Assembly: GCF_008710145.1 (NCBI RefSeq)
Contig: NZ_VYKL01000015.1
Coordinates: 248,001 to 312,000 of the forward strand
Reading direction: 5' to 3'
DNA length: 64,000 bases
From: Niallia endozanthoxylica
GTDB lineage: Bacteria; Bacillota; Bacilli; Bacillales; Cytobacillaceae
The translations under genes were made by a program, and so were the position numbers. The notes under the pieces were generated by a model. It was not told the DNA's origin and made no database searches. It saw only the letters and a program-made list of their open reading frames with translations. This document shows positions 26,356 through 36,727 of the stretch, piece after piece. Position 1 is the first letter of the stretch. Each line of letters starts with the position of its first letter.

Positions 26356-29300
26356 TTAAGGAGCTGCAAATTCTTTTGTCTCTTCAAGTCGGACAGATAC
26401 CAGCCTGGAGACTCCCGATTCCTGCATGGTGACACCATATAAAACATCCGCCTCTTCCATCGTTCCTTTACGATGAGTGATAACGATAAATTGAGCTTCC
26501 TTGCTGTATCGTTTTAAATATTGGCTAAAGCGGTACACGTTTGCTTCATCAAGAGCTGCTTCTACTTCATCTAGAATACAGAATGGGACAGGTCTAGTTT
26601 TTAAAATAGAAAATAACAGTGCAATTGCAGTTAAAGCCCGTTCTCCTCCAGAAAGCAGTCCTAAGTTTTGCAGTTTTTTACCAGGAGGCTGTGCAACAAT
26701 CTCTATCCCTGTGTTTAATAAATCCTGTGAATTTGTTAAACGCAAATCTGCTCTGCCGCCGCCAAATAATTCTTTAAACACTGATTCAAAATGAAAACGA
26801 ACCTCTTCAAACGTCTGCTGAAACCGTCTTTTCATTTCAACATCCATCTCATCGATTACTTGGAATAACGTATTTTTTGCTTCTTGAAGATCGTTTCTTT
26901 GCTCCTTTAGAAACTCATAGCGTTCTGAAACTCTTTCATATTCCTCTATTGCACCAAGATTAACAGTCCCAAGCTCCTCTAGTGCCAACTTGATTAATTT
27001 GACTTTCGTCCGTGCTTCATCAATTGAAAGCATGAGCGGGTAAGCTTCCTTAGCCCCTTCATATGATAACAAGTATTCTTCTCGTAGGTGTGCCAATTTA
27101 TTTTCTAGCTCTACATCAAGACGATTCAGCTGTACCTCTTCATCCTTCATAAAAACAGACAAGCCTCTATGCTGACGCTTTAATTCTTTAATTTCCAGCT
27201 CTAGGTCATCAAGTTCACTCTGTATGTTCAGACGTTCTCTCCGTCTACCTGCAATCAGGTTCACTGTTTCATTTTTATCACGGAGTTTTTCTGTTGCTGC
27301 TGCTTCCAGTTTACTTTCTCCTGACGAGCTCTCAGACATTTCGGAGTCCAATAGTTGCAAATCCTCCTGATAGAATCGCAGTTTTTTTTCGCTGTCTTCC
27401 AGTTCAAATGAAACTGAAGCTAGTTTTTCTTTTGTATAATTCACCTGTTCATTTTTTGCAGCTAATAGAGCTTTTAACTCGCTAATTTCTGAAAGCAAGG
27501 AATCTTTGGATAAGTTTTGCGAGACCTTTTGCTCACTTAACTTTTGAATCTCAGTTTCAAGCTGCACGATAGCCGAATGCTGATTTTCTAATAAACTTGA
27601 AAGAAGCTTCTTTCGGTCTGTCATTCTTTCCTTTTCAATCAGATACTCTTTTTGATTAAGATCATAGATTGAAAGACGTTCATTCATATTCTTTTCCTGT
27701 AGCTCTGCTTCTCTTAATTGCCCTTTAATGGCCTGCTCTTTCAATCTTAGCGTTTCGCCATTTTTACGCATGTGATCAAGTTCTTGCTCCTTCGATACTA
27801 CATCCGTTTTTAACCCCTTGATTTTAGCTTCTAAATTAGTTGTTTTATCTTCCATATCAGCTAATTTTTCCTTCAGCTCATCAAGTTCACTTTTTCGCGA
27901 CAATAGTGAAGAAGAATTTTGCTTAACGGCTCCCCCGGTCATAGATCCTCCTGCATTGACAAGATCACCGTCGAGCGTCACAAATCGGCAGCGATAGCCA
28001 AGTAGCTTTGCCATTTCATTCGCGCTCTTTAAATCCTTCGTAATGACAACCATCCCTAAGAGACTTTTCATGATATCTTCATAAGCTGAATCAAAGCTAA
28101 TAAGATCCGACGCAACGCCAACAAAGTCAGGATGTTTAGAAATTAGTTGCAATTGATTACTTGCTAACGATTTTCCTTTTATAACACCTAGAGGCAGGAA
28201 AGTAGCACGCCCAAAACGATTGTTTTTTAAATACTGGATCGCGTGTCTGCCATCCTGCTCATTACGAACTACAATATGCTGCATGCTCGCACCTAAAGCT
28301 GTTTCTATGGCAACCTCATATTCCTTTGGTACCGAAACTAATTCAGCGATGGCACCTTCAATCCCCTGCAATTTCCCTTGCCGGGCTTTTAAAACCTCTT
28401 TAACCCCTTGGAAAAATCCAGCATATCCTTCTTCCAACTCTTCAAGCATCTCTTTGCGTGATTTTGTTTGCTGCAAGTACTGATACGCTTGATACAGGGT
28501 TTTCTCGTTTTTGTCATACATATTTTTTAATGCTTCATACTTCCCCTGTTCCTTATGATAAAGGTGGGCTTGATTTTCTAGCTCTTGTTGAACTGCCTTT
28601 AATGAATTTTTAATTTTCATTATCGTTTTCTGCAGCTCAGCACGCTCGGCAATATATTTGGCATTATCATCTTCCTGTCTGCCATTTCTTTCACTTAACT
28701 GTTTTAATTGCTGCTCAATGAGATGTAATTCGTTTTTCGCAGCAGCCTGTTTATTTAAAACCTCAATATATTCACTTTTTCTATCATCTATCGTTTGCTC
28801 AATATTTTCACTAAGGCGGTTCATTTGTCCTTGTTTATCTTTTAACTGGGTCTTTAATGTGTCTGCTTCGGCTTCAAGCACAAGAGCCTGCTTCTCGAGC
28901 TTTTCTTTTTGAATGGTTAAACTTTCTGCCTTTTTGCTCAAGTCTTTTACACTATTCTCTAGCTGTACTTTATTTTGAGCCGCATTTTTCTTTCTTTCCT
29001 TTAAAACTTCTTTTCTGCCCTCAAGCTTCTCGAGCTCCTCACTTGCATGAAGCAGTACATTTTGCAAATCATTTATCGACTCATCTAACGCCGTCATATG
29101 ATTTCGTAGCTCTTCAAGCTTAACTTCTTTTCTTTGCAAGTTTGTGGAAAGCTTTATTTCGTTTTGCTTATGTTCCTGCACTTTCTCAGACATCGATTTC
29201 CATTTGGTATGTAATTCTTCAATTTCAAACACAGTTACAGCAACTTCTACTTTTTCCAGCGCTTCTTTTTGTTCTAGATAGTCTCTTGCTATTGAGCTTT

Positions 29301-29922
29301 GAATTTTTAGTGGTTCAATCTGCCCCTCTAATTCAAAAAGTATATCGTTCACACGATTTAAATTTTCTTCGGTTTCATTTAACTTTCCTTCAGCCTTCTT
29401 TTTTCTTGTTTTATATTTTAATACACCGGCTGCTTCTTCAAAAATAGTCCGTCGGTCCTCAGCTTTACTGTTGAGAATCTCTTCCACTTTTCCTTGGCTG
29501 ATAATCGAAAACGCTTCTCTTCCAAGCCCTGAATCCATAAAAAGATCAACAATATCCTTTAAACGGCATGATTGTTTATTAATGAAGAATTCACTGTCAC
29601 CAGAACGAAAGACCCTTCTTGTAACGCTGACTTCGTTATAATCGACAGGCAGAAATTGATCTTCGTTGTCTAATGTTAATGTGACTTCTGCAAAGTTAAG
29701 AGGTTTTCGCGAATCGCTTCCAGCAAAAATAATATCTTCCATTTTTGCCCCCCGAAGCGATTTAGCGGATTGTTCCCCTAAAACCCAGCGAATAGCATCG
29801 GTAATATTGCTCTTTCCACTTCCATTAGGACCGACAACAGCAGTGACCCCTTGAACAAAATCCACTGCTATTCGCTCAGCAAACGATTTAAAGCCCACAA
29901 TATCTAATCGTTTTAGAAACAC
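26356..29922 (-). CDS. smc: Chromosome segregation ATPase Smc
   Basis: The product has 1188 residues. Smc, with ScpA and ScpB, loads at parS and extrudes DNA loops to separate sister origins. Walker A GPNGSGKSN is at residues 31-39. Long coiled coils flank a central hinge (about residues 510-680, with VNAGGSMTGGAVKQ). The ABC signature LLSGGERALTA and Walker B PFCILDEVEAALDEANV are near the C-terminus. The start is GTG with GGAGGAAG upstream, 12 bases after rnc. Confidence 0.98.
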   Translation of the reverse strand: MFLKRLDIVGFKSFAERIAVDFVQGVTAVVGPNGSGKSNITDAIRWVLGEQSAKSLRGAKMEDIIFAGSDSRKPLNFAEVTLTLDNEDQFLPVDYNEVSVTRRVFRSGDSEFFINKQSCRLKDIVDLFMDSGLGREAFSIISQGKVEEILNSKAEDRRTIFEEAAGVLKYKTRKKKAEGKLNETEENLNRVNDILFELEGQIEPLKIQSSIARDYLEQKEALEKVEVAVTVFEIEELHTKWKSMSEKVQEHKQNEIKLSTNLQRKEVKLEELRNHMTALDESINDLQNVLLHASEELEKLEGRKEVLKERKKNAAQNKVQLENSVKDLSKKAESLTIQKEKLEKQALVLEAEADTLKTQLKDKQGQMNRLSENIEQTIDDRKSEYIEVLNKQAAAKNELHLIEQQLKQLSERNGRQEDDNAKYIAERAELQKTIMKIKNSLKAVQQELENQAHLYHKEQGKYEALKNMYDKNEKTLYQAYQYLQQTKSRKEMLEELEEGYAGFFQGVKEVLKARQGKLQGIEGAIAELVSVPKEYEVAIETALGASMQHIVVRNEQDGRHAIQYLKNNRFGRATFLPLGVIKGKSLASNQLQLISKHPDFVGVASDLISFDSAYEDIMKSLLGMVVITKDLKSANEMAKLLGYRCRFVTLDGDLVNAGGSMTGGAVKQNSSSLLSRKSELDELKEKLADMEDKTTNLEAKIKGLKTDVVSKEQELDHMRKNGETLRLKEQAIKGQLREAELQEKNMNERLSIYDLNQKEYLIEKERMTDRKKLLSSLLENQHSAIVQLETEIQKLSEQKVSQNLSKDSLLSEISELKALLAAKNEQVNYTKEKLASVSFELEDSEKKLRFYQEDLQLLDSEMSESSSGESKLEAAATEKLRDKNETVNLIAGRRRERLNIQSELDDLELEIKELKRQHRGLSVFMKDEEVQLNRLDVELENKLAHLREEYLLSYEGAKEAYPLMLSIDEARTKVKLIKLALEELGTVNLGAIEEYERVSERYEFLKEQRNDLQEAKNTLFQVIDEMDVEMKRRFQQTFEEVRFHFESVFKELFGGGRADLRLTNSQDLLNTGIEIVAQPPGKKLQNLGLLSGGERALTAIALLFSILKTRPVPFCILDEVEAALDEANVYRFSQYLKRYSKEAQFIVITHRKGTMEEADVLYGVTMQESGVSRLVSVRLEETKEFAAP

Positions 29923-29934
29923 TGTGCTTCCTCC

Positions 29935-30699
29935 TTACTCTGGATGCGTTTCTGTTAAATTTCCATGTAGATGTGCTTTTAGCTTTTCCAGAGCCATTTG
30001 GGCTGCATGCTGCTCGGCTGCTTTTTTCGAACGCCCCGCACCTGTACCAATCTCTGCTCCATTTAACAAGACAACAGAGATAAATTCACGGTTGTGCGCC
30101 GGACCTTTTTCTACCAGGATTTTGTATTCAATCATTCCTGTGCTGTCCCGTTGAACTAATTCTTGAAGCTGACTCTTGAAATCCATAACATGTGAAAAAG
30201 CCCCCGCATTGACCTTTGGAAAAACATACTTCTCCAAAAAAGCAACAACTGTGTCAATACCTTTATCCAAAAAGAGAGCACCAATGAATGCCTCAAATAC
30301 GTCAGCTAATAAAGCAGGTCTCTCACGGCCGCCTGTCAATTCCTCTCCCTTACCAAGCAAAATGAATTTCCCGAATTGAAGCTCATTAGCAAATGCCACG
30401 AGGGATGGTTCACATACAATGGCTGCCCGTAATTTAGTCAACTCTCCTTCACTCATCATTGGATATTTTAAAAATAAAAATTTCGAAACCGTTAGTTCAA
30501 GTACCGCATCACCTAAAAATTCTAAACGTTCATTGTCCTCGTACGGCTTTCTTCTATGTTCGTTGACATATGAAGAATGGGTAAAGGCTTGCTTTAATAA
30601 TTTGATGTTTGTAAATGAAATACCAATCGTTTCCTGTAATTCTTTAAATTGTCTATCATGCGTGCGTATACCTTTTTTCTCTTTTCCATTCTTACGCAT
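29935..30699 (-). CDS. rnc: Ribonuclease III
   Basis: The product has 254 residues. RNase III cuts double-stranded RNA in rRNA and scRNA maturation. The signature [13 protein letters not shown] is in the N-terminal catalytic domain, with the second acidic site at [17 protein letters not shown]. The double-stranded RNA-binding domain is C-terminal ([13 protein letters not shown] to [16 protein letters not shown]). AAGGTGG lies upstream of the ATG. It is separated from acpP by tandem hairpins. Confidence 0.97.
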   Translation of the reverse strand: MRKNGKEKKGIRTHDRQFKELQETIGISFTNIKLLKQAFTHSSYVNEHRRKPYEDNERLEFLGDAVLELTVSKFLFLKYPMMSEGELTKLRAAIVCEPSLVAFANELQFGKFILLGKGEELTGGRERPALLADVFEAFIGALFLDKGIDTVVAFLEKYVFPKVNAGAFSHVMDFKSQLQELVQRDSTGMIEYKILVEKGPAHNREFISVVLLNGAEIGTGAGRSKKAAEQHAAQMALEKLKAHLHGNLTETHPE

Positions 30700-30757
30700 T
30701 TATAATTCCACCTTAACTAGAAACTTAACTACCTATAAAAGTTTAATTAATAACGAT

Positions 30758-30797
30758 AAAAAAGGCAAAGAAACTTTTAAAAAAGCTTTATTTTGCC
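30758..30797 (-). terminator. Second, distal hairpin after acpP
   Basis: GGCAAA (30764-30769) pairs with TTTGCC (30792-30797). On the minus strand the stem is followed by six T, so it can back up the terminator at 30830-30853. Confidence 0.6.
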
Positions 30798-30825
30798 TAA
30801 TTGTATTTTTCGAACTTTATCATAA

Positions 30826-30853
30826 AAGAAAGCCCCGTAAGTATACGGAGCTT
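30826..30853 (-). terminator. Intrinsic terminator after acpP
   Basis: AAGCCCCGTA (30830-30839) pairs with TACGGAGCTT (30844-30853) around a four-base loop with one G-U pair, then TTTCTTTTA on the minus strand. It ends the FapR-controlled lipid operon. Confidence 0.85.
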
Positions 30854-30867
30854 TGTGAATCCAACGA

Positions 30868-31101
30868 TTATTGTTTTGCTTGTATGTAATTCACAGCATC
30901 ACCGACTGTTGCGATTTTTTCAGCATCATCGTCAGAAATTTCCATGTCAAACTCATCTTCAAGTTCCATAACAAGTTCAACTACATCAAGGGAATCTGCA
31001 CCAAGATCATCTTTAAAAGAAGCCTCTAAAGTTACTTGAGATTCTTCTACACCTAAACGGTCTACAATGATTTTTGTTACGCGTTCTAATACCTCTGCCA
31101 T
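30868..31101 (-). CDS. acpP: Acyl carrier protein
   Basis: The 77-residue acidic protein carries growing fatty acyl chains. Ser37 in [12 protein letters not shown] is the site of the 4'-phosphopantetheine arm. It is the last gene of fapR-plsX-fabD-fabG-acpP, 95 bases after fabG; that gap is long enough to hold an extra promoter, but none was clear. GGGGAGGTG lies upstream of the ATG. Confidence 0.98.
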   Translation of the reverse strand: MAEVLERVTKIIVDRLGVEESQVTLEASFKDDLGADSLDVVELVMELEDEFDMEISDDDAEKIATVGDAVNYIQAKQ

Positions 31102-31196
31102 TGGTCATTCACCTCCCCTCAGGTCATTATAGAGTATTTCAAATAGATTAGCTAGATTTAATTTTAAAGATAATAAAATACGTAAGACAGCCTTTG

Positions 31197-31940
31197 TTAC
31201 ATGACCATTCCGCCATTAACATGAATCGTTTGTCCAGTGATGTAACGGCTATCATCAGATGCAAGAAATATAACTGCATTGGCTATATCCTTTGGCTCAC
31301 CGAACTGTGCCAGAGGTATGGCTTTTAACATCTCTTGCTGAATTTCCTCCGATAATTTATCAGTCATTTCTGTTGTGATAAATCCAGGGGCTATTGCGTT
31401 AACAGTAATCCCTCTTGGAGCAAGCTCTTTAGCTGTTGTTTTCGTTAATCCGATGACACCGGCTTTAGCAGCAACATAGTTTGCTTGTCCTGCGTTTCCC
31501 ATGGCACCGACAATGGAAGAAATATTAATGATTCGGCCGCTTTTTTGCTTCATCATTTGTCTCGTCACTGCTTTTGTACAAAGGAATACACCTTTAAGGT
31601 TGATATTCATGACATCATCCCATTCGCTTTCCTTCATACGCATCAGCAGGTTATCTTTTGTAATTCCAGCATTATTAACAAGAATATCGAGTCTTTCAAA
31701 TCTTTCAATTGTTTCTTTTACCATATTTGCCACAGAATCACTGTTTGAAACATCACATTGAACGGCGAATGAATCTCTTCCCATTCCTTTTATTTCATCC
31801 ACAACTTCCAAAGCCTTTGCTTCACTGCCGGCATAGTTAACCGCAACATCAGCGCCCTGTCTTGCAAGTTCTAACGCAATTTCTCGGCCAATTCCACGAG
31901 AAGCACCTGTGACTAATACTTTTTTACCTGCTAATTTCAT
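31197..31940 (-). CDS. fabG: 3-oxoacyl-ACP reductase FabG
   Basis: The product has 247 residues from [26 protein letters not shown] upstream selects this ATG. FabG reduces 3-ketoacyl-ACP with NADPH in each round of fatty acid elongation. The nucleotide-binding TGASRGIG, the NNAG motif and the catalytic Ser, Tyr and Lys (NISSIVG, YVAAKAG) of short-chain dehydrogenases are present. Its ATG overlaps the fabD stop by four bases. Confidence 0.98.
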   Translation of the reverse strand: MKLAGKKVLVTGASRGIGREIALELARQGADVAVNYAGSEAKALEVVDEIKGMGRDSFAVQCDVSNSDSVANMVKETIERFERLDILVNNAGITKDNLLMRMKESEWDDVMNINLKGVFLCTKAVTRQMMKQKSGRIINISSIVGAMGNAGQANYVAAKAGVIGLTKTTAKELAPRGITVNAIAPGFITTEMTDKLSEEIQQEMLKAIPLAQFGEPKDIANAVIFLASDDSRYITGQTIHVNGGMVM

Positions 31941-32884
31941 CTTGTCCCCTCCTTCAATGCTTCCATGACTTCTTGGCATGTTTTCTCATCTGAGACTGCA
32001 TAAGTAACTGCCGTACGGCTTACTTTCTTGACCAAGCCGGATAACACTTTTCCAGGACCAATTTCAATAAATGTCGTTACGCCTAAATCAAGCATTTTCT
32101 GTACACTCTTCTCCCATTGAACGGGTGAATAAAGCTGCTCAATTAGTTTTTCTTTTATTTCTGCTGCATTGGACATCTCTGATGCTGATACATTGGCAAT
32201 TACAGGCACCTTTGCGTCCGTAATGTTCATTTCATCAAGCACCGCTCTAAGCTTTTCGGCAGCCGGCTTCATTAATTCAGAATGAAAAGGTCCGCTAACT
32301 TCAAGAGGCAGCACGCGTTTTGCTCCGGCTTCTTTTGCTTTAATACCGCCTAGTTCAACACCTTTTCTTGTCCCGGATATGACAATTTGTCCTGGGCAGT
32401 TAATATTTGCCAATTGCACAAGATGGCCGCTTTCTGAAATTTCATTTGTGACAGCTTCCAATTTGTCACTGTCAAGTCCAAGCACTGCAGCCATTGTTCC
32501 TTCCCTATTAGGGACAGCTAATTCCATAAATTCGCCTCTTTTATGAACCGCATAAACCCCTTCTTCAAAAGAGAAGGCGCCAGCAGCAACAAGGGCAGTA
32601 TATTCTCCAAGACTATGGCCGGCTACATAATTAGGTGTAATACCTGACTGTTTAAAGTACTCCATAATTGCAATACTGGTTGTTAAAAGAGCCGGCTGTG
32701 CATTAGAAGTCAATGTCAGCTCAGACTGAGGCCCTTCAAATATCAGCTTTGTAAGAGGGTATTCCAATTTTTTATCAGCCTTCACAAAAAAATCATTGGA
32801 AGGCTGATACGTCTCTGCTAAAGATTTTCCCATTCCAACTGTTTGTGAACCTTGACCAGGAAATATAAAAGCTATTTTACTCAT
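31937..32884 (-). CDS. fabD: Malonyl-CoA:ACP transacylase FabD
   Basis: The product has 315 residues from [25 protein letters not shown] upstream selects this ATG over one 14 codons earlier. FabD moves malonyl from CoA to ACP to supply two-carbon units. The active serine is in [10 protein letters not shown] and the catalytic His in GPFHSELM. It follows plsX by 10 bases. Confidence 0.97.
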   Translation of the reverse strand: MSKIAFIFPGQGSQTVGMGKSLAETYQPSNDFFVKADKKLEYPLTKLIFEGPQSELTLTSNAQPALLTTSIAIMEYFKQSGITPNYVAGHSLGEYTALVAAGAFSFEEGVYAVHKRGEFMELAVPNREGTMAAVLGLDSDKLEAVTNEISESGHLVQLANINCPGQIVISGTRKGVELGGIKAKEAGAKRVLPLEVSGPFHSELMKPAAEKLRAVLDEMNITDAKVPVIANVSASEMSNAAEIKEKLIEQLYSPVQWEKSVQKMLDLGVTTFIEIGPGKVLSGLVKKVSRTAVTYAVSDEKTCQEVMEALKEGTR

Positions 32885-32894
32885 TACTTTCCTC

Positions 32895-33896
32895 CTATGA
32901 TTGACTATTCGTTCTCGTTTTTTCAACAGCTGCTCTAATGGTTTCTACTACCTGTCCTTCCACCATCTCGCGTGTTTGTCTAACCGCGTTGAAGATAGCC
33001 GTCGCATCAGAGGATCCATGTGCTTTAATAACAGGTGCCTTTAGACCAAAGAGGCCTGCACCGCCATACTCTGAATAGTCCATTTTAGTCTTTAATTGAT
33101 ATAAATCAGGCTTTAAGACAGCAGCCGCAAGCTTGCTTTTCCAACTTGACATTAATGCAGATTTTAACATTTTCATAATCGACATGGCGGTTCCTTCAAC
33201 CGTTTTCAGCACCATATTACCTGTAAATCCATCTGTGACTGCTACATCACAAACACCTTCCATTAAATCACGAGCCTCTACATTACCAATAAAATTCACT
33301 TCTAAATTTTGCATTAATTCATATGTATGTTTTGTGAGCTCATTTCCTTTTTTCTCTTCCGCACCAATATTCAATAAACCGACACGAGGATTTGATACCC
33401 CTCTTACCTTTTGACTGTATATAGAACCCATTAAAGCGTATTGGAGGAGATGTTCAGGCTTAGCATCAGCATTAGCTCCAACGTCTAAAAGTACAAACCC
33501 CTCTCCGCCAATTGTAGGTAGAGTTGGTGAAAGTGCTGGGCGTTCAATCCCCTCAATTCTTCCTACAATAAACAGGCCTGCAGCCATCAACGCGCCAGTA
33601 TTGCCGGCCGATATACAGGCATCTGCTCTCCCATCGGCTACTTCCTTGGCAGCAAGCACCATTGAAGCGTTTTTCTTTCTTCTTACAGCGCGGACAGGCT
33701 CGTCCTGGCTGGATATCACTTCTTCGGTATGAATAATGGAGATTCGATCATGATCCTTCATATATTCTTTGATTTTTTTTTCATCCCCGACAAGTACAAT
33801 TTGAACATCGGTATAGGTTTCGATTGCTTTTAGAGCTCCCAGCACAATTTCTTTTGGGGCATGATCTCCACCCATAGCATCAATAGCAATTTTCAT
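32895..33896 (-). CDS. plsX: Phosphate acyltransferase PlsX
   Basis: The product has 333 residues starting [18 protein letters not shown]. PlsX turns acyl-ACP into acyl-phosphate, the donor used by PlsY to begin phospholipid synthesis. Conserved segments include [29 protein letters not shown] and [12 protein letters not shown]. It is the second gene of the FapR operon, 34 bases after fapR; the Shine-Dalgarno before the ATG is weak. Confidence 0.97.
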   Translation of the reverse strand: MKIAIDAMGGDHAPKEIVLGALKAIETYTDVQIVLVGDEKKIKEYMKDHDRISIIHTEEVISSQDEPVRAVRRKKNASMVLAAKEVADGRADACISAGNTGALMAAGLFIVGRIEGIERPALSPTLPTIGGEGFVLLDVGANADAKPEHLLQYALMGSIYSQKVRGVSNPRVGLLNIGAEEKKGNELTKHTYELMQNLEVNFIGNVEARDLMEGVCDVAVTDGFTGNMVLKTVEGTAMSIMKMLKSALMSSWKSKLAAAVLKPDLYQLKTKMDYSEYGGAGLFGLKAPVIKAHGSSDATAIFNAVRQTREMVEGQVVETIRAAVEKTRTNSQS

Positions 33897-33930
33897 GATG
33901 TCTGTCCACTACCCTTCTACCTGCATTCAC

Positions 33931-34494
33931 TCATTCTCCCGAGCGATACATTTCAAATTCACCTTTGCACACTAGTTGATTATTGACAAAGCTCTGAACT
34001 TCCACGATTGTTCGGCCTATTTCATTATCAATATTGCTAACCTTTGCTTTCGCAACCACCCGCTCACCTTCTTTAACTGAATGGATAAAATGGATGTTTG
34101 CTTTTGCTGTCAGCGCAAGTTCATCATTAATAACAGCAACAGCAAGTGAATTAGCCTGCGCAAATAAATGATGACCACGTGCTATGTGATTCCGCTTAAA
34201 AACATGCTCAGGTTTTACATCAAAAATAGAAATGGCTGTTTTATCTAATTCAATATCAATAATTTCTCCAATGACCTCTTCAATAGGCAGAGAGCGAACC
34301 TCGTCCTCAAACTTTGTTGCTGCAACATGCTTAATTCGTTCTCTTAACTCTGGAATAGATAATTCAAGCCGGTCCAACCGAATCGTTTGAACACTTACTG
34401 AGAATTTTTCTGCCAATTCTTCATCGGTAATAAACGGATTTTCTTTAATGGTTACCTGTAAGTTTTTTTGTCTGTCCCGCTTATTTCTTTTCAT
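33931..34494 (-). CDS. fapR: FapR, malonyl-CoA-sensing repressor of lipid synthesis
   Basis: The product has 187 residues. An N-terminal helix-turn-helix ([20 protein letters not shown]) is joined by a linker helix to a thioesterase-like hotdog domain that binds malonyl-CoA. When malonyl-CoA is high FapR leaves its operators and fatty acid and phospholipid genes are transcribed. A FapR operator overlaps its own start region at 34512-34532, so the operon fapR-plsX-fabD-fabG-acpP is autoregulated. Confidence 0.97.
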   Translation of the reverse strand: MKRNKRDRQKNLQVTIKENPFITDEELAEKFSVSVQTIRLDRLELSIPELRERIKHVAATKFEDEVRSLPIEEVIGEIIDIELDKTAISIFDVKPEHVFKRNHIARGHHLFAQANSLAVAVINDELALTAKANIHFIHSVKEGERVVAKAKVSNIDNEIGRTIVEVQSFVNNQLVCKGEFEMYRSGE

Positions 34495-34511
34495 TTATGA
34501 CACCGTCCACG

Positions 34512-34532
34512 ATACTAAGACTAGGTACTAAT
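34512..34532 (-). promoter_or_regulatory. FapR operator
   Basis: Minus strand sequence ATTAGTACCTAGTCTTAGT matches the inverted-repeat FapR box I recall from Bacillus (TTAGTACCTRGTCTTAAT type). It starts four bases downstream of the -10 at 34536-34541, so bound FapR would block initiation. Confidence 0.85.
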
Positions 34533-34535
34533 AGT

Positions 34536-34564
34536 AGTATATATTTTTAAAAAACAGATTGCAA
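34536..34564 (-). promoter_or_regulatory. Sigma-A promoter for the fapR operon
   Basis: TTGCAA (34564-34559) and TATACT (34541-34536, five of six) are 17 bases apart. The start point would lie within the FapR operator, about 35 bases before the fapR ATG. Confidence 0.75.
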
Positions 34565-34633
34565 GAATAAAAGTATAACCTCCTTACAGATTATGAAACC
34601 ACAAAATACGAAGTGCATCCTATAAAGAATACT

Positions 34634-34668
34634 AAAAAGCACTCAACTGGAATGGAAAGCTGAGTGCT
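34634..34668 (-). terminator. Intrinsic terminator after recG
   Basis: AGCACTCA (34638-34645) pairs with TGAGTGCT (34661-34668); the stem can extend with CT/AG. The minus strand continues TTTTTAG. It isolates the fapR operon from sdaAB-sdaAA-recG. Confidence 0.85.
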
Positions 34669-34678
34669 CCTGTATATA

Positions 34679-36727
34679 TTAGTCTAAATTTTCACCATCG
34701 AATACTCCAGTTTCTTCGAGATAGCTTCGTAATGGCTGATATTCTTCCGCATTCCAAAAATAAGTCGATTCTACAAGAAGATGCGCATCCTGTCTGGCTG
34801 TTTCTAAAGCTCTATAATCATGTATCATATCTGCTACCTTAAATTCCGGCACACCGCTTTGCTTTTTCCCAAAGAAATCTCCGGGTCCGCGCAGTTCAAG
34901 ATCTTTTTCACTTAGTACAAAACCATCATTTGTTTCGGTCATAATTTTCATTCGTTCTTTACCATTTTCCGATTTAGGATCTGCCAGCAATATACAATAG
35001 GATTGTTCACTGCCTCTGCCAACCCTTCCCCTAAGCTGATGCAGCTGAGAAAGACCAAAACGCTCGGCATCGTAAATGACCATTAGTGTGGCATTAGGAA
35101 CATTGACGCCTACTTCGACAACAGTTGTAGAGACAAGAACATGTAATTTATTGTCACTAAACTCCTTCATTGCAGCATCTTTTTCGTTTGCAGGGAGACG
35201 CCCATGCATCAGACCTATTTCAAAGCGGTTTTGAAAATAATGTACAAGAGTGCTGTGTACATCAATCGCATTTTGCACATCAAGCTTGTCTGATTCTTCA
35301 ATTAAAGGACAAATAACATAGACTTGACGTCCCTTCTGCAACTCTTTATTCATAAAGCCGAGTATTCTGTCCATCATATCAGGCTTTACCCAATACGTTT
35401 CAATGGTCTTTCTTCCCGCAGGCATTTCATCAATAATCGACACATCCATTTCACCAAATGCAGTAATTGCTAACGTACGCGGAATTGGCGTTGCCGTCAT
35501 AAATAAAACATCTGGATTTTCGCCTTTTTCTCTTAGAATACGGCGCTGTTCAACCCCAAAACGGTGCTGCTCGTCCGTAATCACAAGCCCGAGTTTTTTA
35601 AATTCTACTTCCTCTTGAATCAAGGCATGCGTACCAATTAAAATATGAATTTCACCTGTTTTTAAACGACTAAGAATTTCTTTTCGTCTTTTACCTTTCA
35701 CAGAGCTCGTTAAAAGTTCACAGAAAATACCCGCAGGCTCAAGCAGTCCCTTTAAAGATTCCGCATGCTGCTCAGCTAAAATTTCAGTTGGCACCATCAG
35801 CGCTCCTTGAAACCCGGCGGAAACACTGGCAAATAAAGAAATAGCTGCCACTACTGTCTTACCCGAACCTACATCCCCCTGCAGCAGACGGTTCATACGG
35901 TAAATCGATTTCATGTCTGAAAGAATTTCATTTACTACTCTAACCTGGGCATTGGTTAATGGAAATGGCAGATGTGCAATAAACTCAGCCGTTTTTTCTT
36001 CTTCATATACCTGTGAAATACCTTTTGACTGCTCGCGTTCTATTTTGCGAAGCGTCTGCATTTTTAATTGAAATAAAAGAAATTCCTCATAGACAAACCG
36101 TCTCCTCGCTTGTTTTAAATCGTTCTGATCAAGTGGATAATGAAGAGCTCTTAGTGCTTCCCTTCTGTTCATTAATTTATACTTTTTTCGTAACGAACCT
36201 GGTATAGTTTCCTCTACCAATTGGCCAAATTGGGAATAAGCTAGCTGAATACAGCGTCTTATTCCCTTCATAGTCATATCCCCTTTTATAGCATACACCG
36301 GTTCAAAATCCTTTGATCCAGCAGAAGAACCAATTTTCAGTTCACTCGCTGTAAGCATTTGCCTGTGCCCATCCCATTTTCCTGAAACCGTCACTTGTTC
36401 ATTCATCGCTATCTTTTTCTTTAAATATGGCTGATTAAATAGCACTACTTGAATTAAATAACGACCCACCAGGAGACGTATGGTTAAACGAGATCGTTTT
36501 CGACCATAATAGGTAAGAGAAGGCTCACTATGAACCTTCCCTTCAATTGTTATTTTCTCCTCATGCTTCACTTCTGCTAAATCACGAAGACGATAATCTT
36601 CATACCGATACGGAAAATGCTCTAATAAATCTTGAATCGTATATAATTTCATATCAGCTAATGCCGCTGCTGTTTCTTCTCCTATGCCTTTTACGGCAGT
36701 TACAGATTGTTTTAATAGATTTGTCAC
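34679..36727 (-). CDS. recG: ATP-dependent DNA helicase RecG
   Basis: The product has 682 residues. RecG remodels stalled forks and Holliday junctions. The N-terminal wedge/OB domain (about residues 1-170) precedes the helicase core with Walker A LLQGDVGSGKTVVAA, the DEQH box in ITDEQHRFGVEQR, TATPIPRTLA, and motif VI QLRGRVGRGSEQSYC. The start is GTG (36727-36725), immediately after the sdaAA stop, with a weak Shine-Dalgarno; translational coupling is likely. Confidence 0.97.
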   Translation of the reverse strand: MTNLLKQSVTAVKGIGEETAAALADMKLYTIQDLLEHFPYRYEDYRLRDLAEVKHEEKITIEGKVHSEPSLTYYGRKRSRLTIRLLVGRYLIQVVLFNQPYLKKKIAMNEQVTVSGKWDGHRQMLTASELKIGSSAGSKDFEPVYAIKGDMTMKGIRRCIQLAYSQFGQLVEETIPGSLRKKYKLMNRREALRALHYPLDQNDLKQARRRFVYEEFLLFQLKMQTLRKIEREQSKGISQVYEEEKTAEFIAHLPFPLTNAQVRVVNEILSDMKSIYRMNRLLQGDVGSGKTVVAAISLFASVSAGFQGALMVPTEILAEQHAESLKGLLEPAGIFCELLTSSVKGKRRKEILSRLKTGEIHILIGTHALIQEEVEFKKLGLVITDEQHRFGVEQRRILREKGENPDVLFMTATPIPRTLAITAFGEMDVSIIDEMPAGRKTIETYWVKPDMMDRILGFMNKELQKGRQVYVICPLIEESDKLDVQNAIDVHSTLVHYFQNRFEIGLMHGRLPANEKDAAMKEFSDNKLHVLVSTTVVEVGVNVPNATLMVIYDAERFGLSQLHQLRGRVGRGSEQSYCILLADPKSENGKERMKIMTETNDGFVLSEKDLELRGPGDFFGKKQSGVPEFKVADMIHDYRALETARQDAHLLVESTYFWNAEEYQPLRSYLEETGVFDGENLD

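Noticed and set aside
30419-30889. 156-codon plus-strand frame opposite rnc and the acpP terminator
   Set aside because: It crosses the terminators of acpP and has no ribosome binding site or recognisable domain.
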